29,663 nucleotides of DNA, taken from positions 1-29,663 of the forward strand of contig CAYPHA010000059.1 of the NCBI GenBank assembly GCA_964410215.1, in the 5' to 3' direction. Positions within the stretch are counted from its first letter, which is position 1, and the number at the start of each line of letters is the position of its first letter. The notes below the pieces were generated by a model. It saw only the letters and a list, made by a program, of their open reading frames with translations. It made no database searches and had not been told where the DNA came from. This document shows positions 16,547 to 22,962 of this stretch, one piece after another. The stretch comes from CAYPHA01 sp964410215 (GTDB lineage: Bacteria; Calditrichota; Calditrichia; Calditrichales; CAYPHA01). Position numbers and translations under genes: made by a program.

Positions 16547-16567
16547 AATATAGACATAATATAGACA
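16547..16567. repeat. Tandem direct repeat AATATAGACA with 11-base period
   Basis: Two copies of AATATAGACA (16547-16556, 16558-16567), one helical turn apart. The core TAGACA also occurs inverted at 16423-16428 and 16467-16472. It lies directly downstream of the rightward promoter at 16504-16532, so a repressor or activator site is plausible. Confidence 0.5.
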
Positions 16568-16588
16568 ATATGAAAAGGGGAGATGCAC

Positions 16589-16630
16589 ATGCATATAAAG
16601 AAGCAGGATGACACTAAAAGCTCAGGATAG
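16589..16630 (+). other. Possible 13-codon peptide ORF downstream of the orphan promoter
   Basis: ATG at 16589 with AAAGGGGAG ending 6 bases upstream; encodes 13 residues (MHIKKQDDTKSSG) and ends at TAG 16628-16630, overlapping the 3' end of the leftward cyclase-like gene by 9 bases. The ribosome site is better than many in the window, but so short a frame cannot be shown to be coding from sequence alone. Confidence 0.2.
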
Positions 16631-17617
16631 ATGTAATATGTCTTTTATGTGGCCGTTTATTTCAATTGCGGCCGGCCGGGCGGTTTCATGAAAACAAATG
16701 CGTGGACCGCCTGTGTTAAGATGGCGGAGTGTGACGGTTACCGTTCCGTTAAGGCTTTCCAGGATATTCTGTCGGAATGATGTCCCGTCAGGGCCGAAGA
16801 GCATTCCGCCTGCGGTACGATCTGCTTTTATATCCAGCCGGTTTTTCTGATTCGCTACCGTGAGTCGAATATGATTTTCATCGGCATGGATGCTCTCGAT
16901 CCTGCTGGCATTGTAGGTTGTGAATCGATATAAACGGTTTTCATGTAACAGCGCAATGAGAAAACCATTAAAGGAACCGCGTATCCATGGCACGCGGGCA
17001 ACCGAGACAAAAATACTCGTGCCCGGTGATGGAAACTGGTTTGATTGCATCCATATATAACCTTCGGGAAAACGGTGCCCCCAGTCTTTTTCCAGATAGC
17101 CGCGTCCCGGATCGAACGTATACTCCCTGTCGTTGATAACCAGGGCTCCCTCGATTTCATGGTCAAAACTCAGCACCCCGTGATAGCATTGCATAAAAGG
17201 CATAAAGGCATACCACCCCATGGCGCCGGGGGAGAACAGGCTGACGGGCCATGGGCGGAGTGCGTTAAGGGTGATACTTCCCCGAATGCGTAAATCCGCC
17301 TCATCGATATCAAGTGATATGCCTTTCAGGGTGAAGCGGTTTGCCGCCATGGAAAGGTCGAATTCATTTTCGGCGATGTGTACCCTATCCCAGTCAAAAC
17401 GCTGAAAATGCACCGTATGTGTTTCAGAATCCATGATCTGAACACAACCGTACGAACTGTTTTTGTCCCGGTTGAGATAGATGGCAGGTATGACGATCAG
17501 CGATTTTCCCGGATTCGACTGTACAAACCGGTAATACCAACCTTCAAAGAAATGTTCGTGGCGGGATGGTCCGTGAAATAATTCCGGCTTCCAGATAGTT
17601 CTGAGTCGTTGAAACAT
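16622..17617 (-). CDS. Tocopherol-cyclase-family protein (VTE1-like)
   Basis: 331 residues, no signal peptide. It matches the pattern of PF14249 (plant and cyanobacterial VTE1, which closes the chromanol ring of tocopherol). Visible blocks are HEHFFEGWYYRFV at 20-32, GAMGWYAFMPFMQCYHGVLS at 131-150, and the signature GRGYLEKDWGHRFPEGYIWM at 171-190 running on to QSNQF. Length is shorter than plant VTE1 but normal for bacterial relatives, whose function is mostly undemonstrated. There is no clear Shine-Dalgarno before the ATG at 17617. It is divergent from a UbiA-type prenyltransferase 60 bases away, with overlapping candidate promoters. A role in making or modifying a prenylquinone is inference from family and neighbour. 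Confidence 0.85.
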   Translation of the reverse strand: MFQRLRTIWKPELFHGPSRHEHFFEGWYYRFVQSNPGKSLIVIPAIYLNRDKNSSYGCVQIMDSETHTVHFQRFDWDRVHIAENEFDLSMAANRFTLKGISLDIDEADLRIRGSITLNALRPWPVSLFSPGAMGWYAFMPFMQCYHGVLSFDHEIEGALVINDREYTFDPGRGYLEKDWGHRFPEGYIWMQSNQFPSPGTSIFVSVARVPWIRGSFNGFLIALLHENRLYRFTTYNASRIESIHADENHIRLTVANQKNRLDIKADRTAGGMLFGPDGTSFRQNILESLNGTVTVTLRHLNTGGPRICFHETARPAAIEINGHIKDILHLS

Positions 17618-17642
17618 GGATTGATCAATATTATTTTTGAAT

Positions 17643-17672
17643 TTGATTTATCTTATTAAAATAAAGTATATT
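17643..17672 (+). promoter_or_regulatory. Candidate promoter of the prenyltransferase gene
   Basis: TTGATT (17643-17648), 18-base spacer, TATATT (17667-17672). The expected transcription start falls on or beside the ATG at 17678, and there is no Shine-Dalgarno, so the mRNA may be leaderless. TTTG-N21-TATATTTT also fits a Bacteroidetes-style promoter. Confidence 0.45.
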
Positions 17673-17678
17673 TTACAA
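17650..17678 (-). promoter_or_regulatory. Candidate promoter of the cyclase-like gene
   Basis: On the minus strand: TTGTAA (17673-17678), 17-base spacer, TAAGAT (17650-17655). It overlaps the opposite-facing prenyltransferase promoter almost completely. Elements are 4 of 6 matches each, in AT-rich sequence. Confidence 0.4.
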
Positions 17679-18625
17679 TGAATAATAATAAGAATACGCC
17701 GGCACCCGGACTGCTGCAGATGATTAGGGCACCGTTTTTATCTTCTATTCTCTCACCGATCCTGGCCGGAAGCGCCCTGGCCTTTTACCTGTCCGGAGAT
17801 TTCAACTGGTATGGATTTGCCCTTGTCCTGATAATGGGGCTTTGTTTACACAGTGCCACGAATGTTTATAATGATATTTATGATACCAAACAGGGCACGG
17901 ATTCCTTTAATGTGCATCGTAATGAATTCAGTGGTGGATCCGGTATTTTGCAGAATCATCCGCATGTATTGTCCCGAATGTACCGGATCGCCCGTACAAG
18001 CCTGGTACTCGCTCTGATTGTAACTGTCTTGTTAATGCGCGTTGTCGAAGAACATTTATGGTCCCACCTCTGGGTCCTGTATCTTCTTTCAGCTTTTTTC
18101 AGCAAATATTATACAGCTGCACCGGTTAAGCTGGCATATCGTGGACTGGGTGAAGTGTCCGTATGGTTTGCTTTTGGTCCGATGGCCATCAGTATTGCTG
18201 CCGTGAGTCAGAGTGTCGATTTAGGCAGCGTGGTGGTTGCCGCCATGCCGGCGACCGGTTTAAGTACGCTGTCGATTCTTTTAATTGGGCAATTGATCGA
18301 TCTGAAAGCAGACAGTACGGCCGGAAAGCGGGGCATTGCGGCACGGCTGGGAACGCGCGTTACCGCCTGGTTCTATTTCCTTGTACAAAGCCTTCTCGTT
18401 TTGGATATTGTGCTGCTCGGCCTGGTGTTTATTCAAAACGGCTGGTTCATTTTGCTGGCCCTGGTACCCTACATTCTGCTCTTTCCAGGGGCCTGGTCCA
18501 TCGTCAGGAAACACCATGACAATCCTGACAAACTAAAACCCGCGGCAGGCACCAACGTAATGATACATCTGCTGTTTTCTCTTCTGTTTCTTGCCGGTTT
18601 GATATTGACAATATTGGTTGGTTAA
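17678..18625 (+). CDS. UbiA-superfamily prenyltransferase (MenA-like)
   Basis: 315-residue integral membrane protein with about eight or nine helices. Both Asp-rich prenyl-diphosphate motifs are present: NDIYDTKQGTD at 65-75 (NDxxDxxxGxD) and IDLKADSTAGKRG at 207-219. FSGGSGIL at 84-91 is like MenA-type enzymes. The family attaches isoprenoid chains to aromatic acceptors such as dihydroxynaphthoate, homogentisate or hydroxybenzoate; the acceptor cannot be assigned here. No Shine-Dalgarno is visible. It is divergent from a tocopherol-cyclase-family gene, which hints at a shared prenylated aromatic product. It converges on the GtrA gene with a 6-base gap and no terminator. Confidence 0.9.
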   Translation: MNNNKNTPAPGLLQMIRAPFLSSILSPILAGSALAFYLSGDFNWYGFALVLIMGLCLHSATNVYNDIYDTKQGTDSFNVHRNEFSGGSGILQNHPHVLSRMYRIARTSLVLALIVTVLLMRVVEEHLWSHLWVLYLLSAFFSKYYTAAPVKLAYRGLGEVSVWFAFGPMAISIAAVSQSVDLGSVVVAAMPATGLSTLSILLIGQLIDLKADSTAGKRGIAARLGTRVTAWFYFLVQSLLVLDIVLLGLVFIQNGWFILLALVPYILLFPGAWSIVRKHHDNPDKLKPAAGTNVMIHLLFSLLFLAGLILTILVG

Positions 18626-18631
18626 TTCCTG

Positions 18632-19057
18632 TCAATCCCACGATATCATGGCAAATGAGCGCATGACATAAAAATTGAAGAAGGACATGACCGTATTGGT
18701 AACGCCCCATCCGAGCAGGTGATGCATGTTTCCGATATCGCAGAGCAAAAGCATCAGAACCGCACCGATCAGTATGGCGCTGCCGTAGCTGAGATAGGTG
18801 CGAAAGAGAGAAGTAAGGTAAGAGCGGTGGTTGGCATCTTTGAATGTATATTTCCGGTGCAGAGCATGAATCCAGACCGTACCCAGTGTAAAATTAAAAA
18901 ACCAGACAATGGAATTATGGAATTCCGATTCCGGGATCAGATGATACAACGTCTTAAACTGGATCATCCCGAAAAAGAAGGTGATAAATCCGGTTATAAC
19001 GTAGCGGACAAACTGGTCAGACCATTTTCCGTTCCGAATTGCGCTTCTGCCTGACAA
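18632..19057 (-). CDS. GtrA-family membrane protein
   Basis: About 141 residues with four predicted membrane helices (VRYVITGFITFFFGMIQF; SIVWFFNFTLGTVWIHAL; LSYGSAILIGAVLMLLL; VTNTVMSFFNFYVMRSFA). This matches the GtrA-like family (PF04138), thought to move or position undecaprenyl-phosphate-linked sugars across the inner membrane for surface glycans. The FNFTLGTVWIHALHRKYTF segment is the typical family core. The start listed is TTG at 19057; no ATG precedes the first helix and the ribosome site is weak, so the start is uncertain. No glycosyltransferase partner is adjacent. Its 3' end nearly touches the convergent prenyltransferase gene. Confidence 0.88.
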   Translation of the reverse strand: MSGRSAIRNGKWSDQFVRYVITGFITFFFGMIQFKTLYHLIPESEFHNSIVWFFNFTLGTVWIHALHRKYTFKDANHRSYLTSLFRTYLSYGSAILIGAVLMLLLCDIGNMHHLLGWGVTNTVMSFFNFYVMRSFAMISWD

Positions 19058-19251
19058 TGTGCACCCACATGAAGACGAACTACTGACTGAATTATCGGAC
19101 GCAAATATAATTAAAATGTTTATTTACGGCAAGATCGGATTAACCGAAATGCGATTTTAGTTAATAATAAGCAACACGAATGGGACCGAACGGTGAAATC
19201 ATTCGCGTTCCGTTTGCGTAGTATGGATAGACAAAGAAAGGAGGCGGTATC

Positions 19252-19713
19252 ATGATACCGGTTCGTTATATAAATCAGGTGCCGGAGGGCGTTGTCCGGG
19301 CGGTGGCCGCGCAGATCCTGGTCCTGACCATTGCGGGTATTTATTTTAATCAACCCTGGCTTGTGCTTTTTATTACTGTTGATTTTGCTGCGCGTATGCT
19401 TAATAAATCAAAATTCAGCGCACTGGCACAGGTCGCCCGGCACTATGTTGTACCGGTTTTCAATCTGTCACACATTCCAACCAATTTAAAGGCGAAACAG
19501 TTCGCGGCCGGAATCGGTTTTATGATGACGATTGTAGTGCTGGGGTTATATACAGCGCAGGAAATCCTGCTGGCGCAAAGTTTACTGGGAGTACTCGCTG
19601 TCTTTGCCTTTCTGGAGAGCTTCTTTGGATTTTGTGCGGGATGTAAAATATACAATTTGCTGATACGTTTGCGGATCATAGAGGATCCGGAGTGCCGGGA
19701 ATGCCGGATATAG
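19252..19713 (+). CDS. DUF4395 membrane protein
   Basis: 153 residues with about four hydrophobic segments. It matches DUF4395 (PF14340): IPVRYINQVPEGVVRAVAAQ at the start and the family's C-terminal cysteine motif FFGFCAGCKIYNLL at about 129-142. A further cysteine pair lies at the tail (PECRECRI). Function unknown; the paired cysteines suggest a redox or metal role, and relatives are often near thiosulfate- or redox-linked genes. A long AAAGGAGGCGG ribosome site precedes the ATG at 19252, predicting strong translation. It is monocistronic, ended by a strong bidirectional terminator. Confidence 0.9.
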   Translation: MIPVRYINQVPEGVVRAVAAQILVLTIAGIYFNQPWLVLFITVDFAARMLNKSKFSALAQVARHYVVPVFNLSHIPTNLKAKQFAAGIGFMMTIVVLGLYTAQEILLAQSLLGVLAVFAFLESFFGFCAGCKIYNLLIRLRIIEDPECRECRI

Positions 19714-19735
19714 TGCTGACTTATGATGTATTTAT

Positions 19736-19776
19736 AAAAAAGGCGGCAGGCTCCTGAAGCCCGCCGCTTCTTTTTT
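19736..19776. terminator. Strong bidirectional intrinsic terminator
   Basis: Stem gcggcaggc / gcccgccgc (one mismatch, 7-base loop, 19743-19767), flanked by an A-run on the left and ttcttttttt-like T-run on the right. It serves the convergent DUF4395 (+) and Rho_N-domain (-) genes. Confidence 0.92.
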
Positions 19777-19790
19777 AAGCCGGATTGAAA

Positions 19791-20114
19791 TCAAACGGTT
19801 GCTGCACGTAACCTGTTCTTCTGCTTTTTAATCTCCTTGCGAACGGCTGCCAGTTGGGATTGGTCGTTTCCGGCAAGGATTTCATCACGCTTTTTCTTCA
19901 GTGCTTTAATTTCCCTTTTAACCTTGACTTTATCGATTCCAACGACTTCGTGATGAACATGCATATCGATATGTAAGGCTGTACAGATTGCTTCGAGCAG
20001 GTGTTCTTTATTAAGCTGGGTATATCCCTGCACGGCCTCATGGTCAATACCTTTTGCAATGTCGCGCAACTGGCTGACGTTCATATGTTTCAGTTCTTCA
20101 AACGTATGAGCCAT
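19791..20114 (-). CDS. Small Rho_N (SAP-like) domain protein
   Basis: 107 residues from the ATG at 20114, which has AAGGAGG 9 bases upstream; eight more in-frame codons upstream are not needed. Residues 4-45 match the Rho termination factor N-terminal domain (PF07498): FEELKHMNVSQLRDIAKGI, then YTQLNKEHLLEAICTAL. A His-rich stretch (HIDMHVHHEVVGID) follows, then a long basic helix (KREIKALKKKRDEIL; AVRKEIKKQKNRLR), probably a coiled coil or nucleic-acid-binding arm. The Rho ATPase domain is absent. Similar short proteins occur elsewhere, but function is unknown; binding RNA or DNA is inferred. A near-consensus promoter lies just upstream, implying a highly expressed single-gene unit. Confidence 0.88.
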   Translation of the reverse strand: MAHTFEELKHMNVSQLRDIAKGIDHEAVQGYTQLNKEHLLEAICTALHIDMHVHHEVVGIDKVKVKREIKALKKKRDEILAGNDQSQLAAVRKEIKKQKNRLRAATV

Positions 20115-20156
20115 CTGAATTAACCTCCTTCGCTTCAAACACGTATTTATGACAGA

Positions 20157-20184
20157 AATATAAAAAATTACCTGAAAATGTCAA
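20157..20184 (-). promoter_or_regulatory. Promoter of the Rho_N-domain gene
   Basis: On the minus strand: TTGACA (20179-20184), 16-base spacer, TATATT (20157-20162), about 43 bases before the ATG at 20114. It has the same hexamers as the DUF4397 promoter. Confidence 0.65.
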
Positions 20185-20208
20185 TTATCCCGTTTTTGCA
20201 GGAAAATT

Positions 20209-20658
20209 TTAGTAATCAATAGTAAGGATTCTGCCCTTCGTAAAATCAAAGAAAGCTTCTTTATCTGCCGTGACGACGCCCTCCATAAGATCATCGCCTG
20301 TTTTACCAATCACTTTGAGACAGCCCGGGCAGGCCTGGACGGGCACACCCATTTCCAGCAGTTTTTTGATCTGCGTTTTGGAAGAAGGAAAATGGCTGAA
20401 CGTGATATCTTCCGCGTCGGCCAAAACCGCTTCGACACCTTTGATATCAAGGTAAATGAGTACATCTTTGTCTTCGGCCATCAGCTCAGCCATGCGCAGG
20501 GCCATGAGCAGGCGATGTGGATCATCATTGCCGTGGGAAATATGAATGAATATACCGTCTTTTGGCGGGGGCGTCTGGTCCGCTTGCGGTGCGGGCGCCT
20601 GGCAGGCGGTGAACAGCAGCATGATGATCGTGCACAGGATTACGAAAAAAGTTTTCAT
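20209..20658 (-). CDS. Lipid-anchored DsrE-family protein
   Basis: 149 residues. The signal peptide with lipobox LLFTAC gives lipidated Cys19, followed by a Pro/Gln-rich linker (20-33). The mature part is a DsrE/DsrF-like domain (PF02635 type): GIFIHISHGNDDPHRLLMAL, then DVLIYLDIKGVEAVL. A cysteine pair VQACPGCLKVIG is at C110/C113, where family members often carry the active or sulfur-carrying cysteine. Most DsrE proteins are cytoplasmic sulfur-relay subunits, so an envelope lipoprotein form is less usual. GGAG lies before the ATG. It stands alone: a hairpin pair separates it from the DinB-like gene, and 94 bases follow before the Rho_N gene. Confidence 0.85.
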   Translation of the reverse strand: MKTFFVILCTIIMLLFTACQAPAPQADQTPPPKDGIFIHISHGNDDPHRLLMALRMAELMAEDKDVLIYLDIKGVEAVLADAEDITFSHFPSSKTQIKKLLEMGVPVQACPGCLKVIGKTGDDLMEGVVTADKEAFFDFTKGRILTIDY

Positions 20659-20702
20659 GAGGGACTCCTTTTTATTGTGTGAAAAAGAGAACTTTGGTTA
20701 TG

Positions 20703-20748
20703 TACAGGTTATCGGACAACCTGTATTCACCAGGATAAATCCTGGTGA
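20703..20748. repeat. Two adjacent perfect hairpins
   Basis: Hairpin one: tacaggtt / aacctgta, 7-base loop (20703-20725). Hairpin two: tcaccagga / tcctggtga, 4-base loop taaa (20727-20748). They lie between the DinB-like gene end (20795) and the DsrE gene start (20658), both leftward. No T-run follows, so they may be a Rho-type end, an mRNA 3'-stabiliser, or a leader element of the DsrE gene. Confidence 0.6.
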
Positions 20749-20794
20749 TGGTACAACATAATAAGGAACGAGCGTATTGAAATTGATTTACATG

Positions 20795-21274
20795 TCAGTC
20801 CCTGATCTTCAGCAACCGTTTCAATATGATTAACTGACCCAGGTGATACGCATTATGGTCCGCTATCAGCAGAAGTTCCCTGAAAATGGAATAACCCTTT
20901 GCATGGGGAAGCGGTTCGAAAAGGTCTGCCAAGGGATTCTCAATGATCGATTCAACGCGCTGCATATCATCGCGAAACCTGTTAAGGGTATTCGACCATT
21001 CCACCGGGCCGGCTGCTTCATTTTTTGCCGGCCAGTATCCCTCCGGCCATTTTGGGGATTTATGTTCCGGATTCAGTACAAATTCCAGAATATCCCATTG
21101 GGCGATACGCATGTGTTCCAGAATCTCCCATGGCGAATAGGGGATGGAGGCGAACTTACTGTTATAAAAAGCCTCCGGAATGCCGGCGACAATTTTTTCA
21201 AAGGGAAGATGTGCTTTTCCTCCTTTAATGAGGACTTTTAACTGATGCCGGATCTCTTTGTTTTCCGGTGTCAT
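20795..21274 (-). CDS. DinB-like four-helix metalloprotein
   Basis: 159 residues from the ATG at 21274, which has AAAGGA 5 bases upstream; a second ATG two codons earlier lies inside that ribosome site. Fold and metal ligands match the DinB/YfiT-like superfamily: the first His in SPWEILEHMRIAQWDIL and the pair in LLIADHNAYHLGQLIILKRL, forming the usual three-histidine metal site. DinB-like proteins include thiol transferases for bacillithiol or mycothiol and many members of unknown activity; nothing here identifies the thiol or substrate. It is the last gene of a long leftward run and starts 16 bases after the methyltransferase stop. Confidence 0.88.
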   Translation of the reverse strand: MTPENKEIRHQLKVLIKGGKAHLPFEKIVAGIPEAFYNSKFASIPYSPWEILEHMRIAQWDILEFVLNPEHKSPKWPEGYWPAKNEAAGPVEWSNTLNRFRDDMQRVESIIENPLADLFEPLPHAKGYSIFRELLLIADHNAYHLGQLIILKRLLKIRD

Positions 21275-21290
21275 AGACATCCTTTCTGAT

Positions 21291-21890
21291 TCAGGTGTTG
21301 TCTGAATCGCGGGGTTTTTGCAGCAGCCAGATGGCGCCGGTCAGATGTTCATCGATAAAGATGCATTCTTCTTCCTGGTATTGTATGTACCTTTCGACCT
21401 GCTCCCGCAGTTCGGGTTGTTCTTCAACCAGTTCTTTTCCGTTGGCTTTAATGTAACGCAGATAGGTGTCATTAATGGCAGCATTTTCCATCGCGGATAA
21501 AATACGTACTGAGACAAGGGTATCTCCCAGGTGGGTCAGCTGATGGGTGGTTTCATCATAATTACGGTAATGGGTATAGCCGGTGCGGTTCAGCCGGGAC
21601 ACGATGTGCAGATAGCCGTCATCAAAAACAATATATCCCCCCGGACGGACGCAGTGACGCAGGTGTTTTATGAAATCCCGGAGGATGGCTGCGGCCCCTT
21701 TCCCGCAGCCCAGGTCCAGGACTTCGGTCTTATCCGCCGGCAGCTTCAGCGGTTCAATCATCTCCGCGATCAATTCCGGTGAACCGCCCATTGCCCAGAG
21801 CCCTTTGAGTAACCTGGGAACAAAGGTAAGCATGCTCCGTTCGGCATCCAGTGAACGGGCAACCGAATCTTCGAGCGAAACCTCGTCCAT
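21291..21890 (-). CDS. Class I SAM-dependent methyltransferase, apparently missing its central region
   Basis: 199 residues. N-terminal helices (SLEDSVARSLDAERSMLTFV) lead to motif I, EVLDLGCGKGAAA at 56-68. Normally about 70 residues follow, holding motifs II and III (the acidic SAM-ribose ligand and the GD/FD strand). Here motif I runs within 13 residues into KHLRHCVRPGGYIVFDDGYL, the later motif. Relatives I know of this type are about 270 residues. So a clean in-frame loss of roughly 70 codons looks likely, and SAM binding should be impaired. The reading frame is otherwise open. It starts 2 bases after the DUF4412 stop and 16 bases before the DinB-like gene. Non-functional remnant or repurposed protein are both possible. 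Confidence 0.8.
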   Translation of the reverse strand: MDEVSLEDSVARSLDAERSMLTFVPRLLKGLWAMGGSPELIAEMIEPLKLPADKTEVLDLGCGKGAAAILRDFIKHLRHCVRPGGYIVFDDGYLHIVSRLNRTGYTHYRNYDETTHQLTHLGDTLVSVRILSAMENAAINDTYLRYIKANGKELVEEQPELREQVERYIQYQEEECIFIDEHLTGAIWLLQKPRDSDNT

Positions 21891-21892
21891 TT

Positions 21893-22642
21893 TTACATCG
21901 ACTTTTTCTTGTATCCTTTTGGCAGGTCAAACAGGTCCGATGGCGCCGTCCCCTTTTTGTACTCCAGTAATTCCGTACTGGACTTGACTGTCTGGTTCAT
22001 GACCTGCTGTTCCATGCTGCTTTTAACATGGATTCCCTTGATTTTATCCATTTCTTTCATGACGCTGCCCATGGCATTTTGCATACCCGGCATGGCGGAT
22101 ATCATGGAGGTTGAGAATTTAGTATAGATTTCCTCATCTATTTCAATATCCTCGGTGGCCCATATCTCCCGGGTCATCACGCCCATGAACGTCTTCATCG
22201 TCATTATATATTTCCGGCAGTTCCAGTTGTTGATCTTCTGCTTTTCATCGGTGACTTCAACGGCAGCTTCTACTTTCATCATATTCTGCATCATACCCTG
22301 CATGGCCTGGTTTTCTTCTTCCGACTGGCCTTCCGTCATTTTTTTAGAGATTTCCTCGAAATCCATGGGCACTTCCATGAACGTTTTTTCTTCATGGTCA
22401 AGCATGATCATTTTTTTATCATCAAAAAGCAGAATAATTGAATTTTTTGGATCATCGGTGCGAAAACCCGTATCCGTGATCCAGATTTCCTCAACAGAAT
22501 CTTCAGCCGGCCGGTTTTGCCCCATGAAACTGATAGCACCCACATGCTTCTTCTGCTTCATATAAATGTCGGCAACGGCAATTTGCGACATAAAAAATAT
22601 CGCGATAAGTGCAGTCATAAAAACGGTGGATATTTTTCTCAT
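21893..22642 (-). CDS. Exported DUF4412 protein
   Basis: 249 residues with a Sec signal peptide (MRKIS, hydrophobic core, cleavage near AVA-D at 24-25). The body follows the DUF4412 pattern: an outer-membrane lipoprotein-like beta structure with VEEIWITDTGFRTDD, IILLFDDKKMIMLDHEEKTF and a C-terminal DLFDLPKGYKKK typical of the family. It is notably methionine-rich (QAMQGMMQNMM at 112-122; SMISAMPGMQNAMGSVMKEM later), which might bind metals, but this is speculation. AGGAG precedes the ATG. The stop is 2 bases from the methyltransferase start, so the genes are translationally linked. Function unknown. Confidence 0.85.
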   Translation of the reverse strand: MRKISTVFMTALIAIFFMSQIAVADIYMKQKKHVGAISFMGQNRPAEDSVEEIWITDTGFRTDDPKNSIILLFDDKKMIMLDHEEKTFMEVPMDFEEISKKMTEGQSEEENQAMQGMMQNMMKVEAAVEVTDEKQKINNWNCRKYIMTMKTFMGVMTREIWATEDIEIDEEIYTKFSTSMISAMPGMQNAMGSVMKEMDKIKGIHVKSSMEQQVMNQTVKSSTELLEYKKGTAPSDLFDLPKGYKKKSM

Positions 22643-22683
22643 GATCGTTCATCTCCTGTAAAGCTAAATGTGTCTTTGTGTTA

Positions 22684-22944
22684 TCAGGCTTGCTTCCGGC
22701 GAAGCCGGATATTCCGTATTATACCAATTAAACTGATAATCAGCCAGAAAAATTCTACAATAAAAGCGGAAAGATTAAAAAAATAAAACAAAGAAATGAG
22801 AACGCAGGCGGCCCCAATCGCGTTGAGAAGGGAGTAGGACAGCGATTTGCCGGACAGATAATCCAGCTGAAGGAAGAAGTAGCTTCCGATAATTAAAATG
22901 ACGCCAAGGGTGCCGATAGCATCGGGGACAGTTAATTGTATCAT
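22684..22944 (-). CDS. CBU_0592-like small membrane protein
   Basis: 86 residues, three hydrophobic helices: AIGTLGVILIIGSYFFLQL, LLNAIGAACVLISLFYFF and IVEFFWLIISLIGIIRNI, ending in a basic tail (RLRRKQA). The pattern matches the CBU_0592 family of small membrane proteins; their function is unknown. It starts 18 bases after the DUF1684 gene and precedes the DUF4412 gene by 41 bases, in the same leftward run. Confidence 0.82.
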   Translation of the reverse strand: MIQLTVPDAIGTLGVILIIGSYFFLQLDYLSGKSLSYSLLNAIGAACVLISLFYFFNLSAFIVEFFWLIISLIGIIRNIRLRRKQA

Positions 22945-22962
22945 TTTTCCCTTCCCGGTTTT

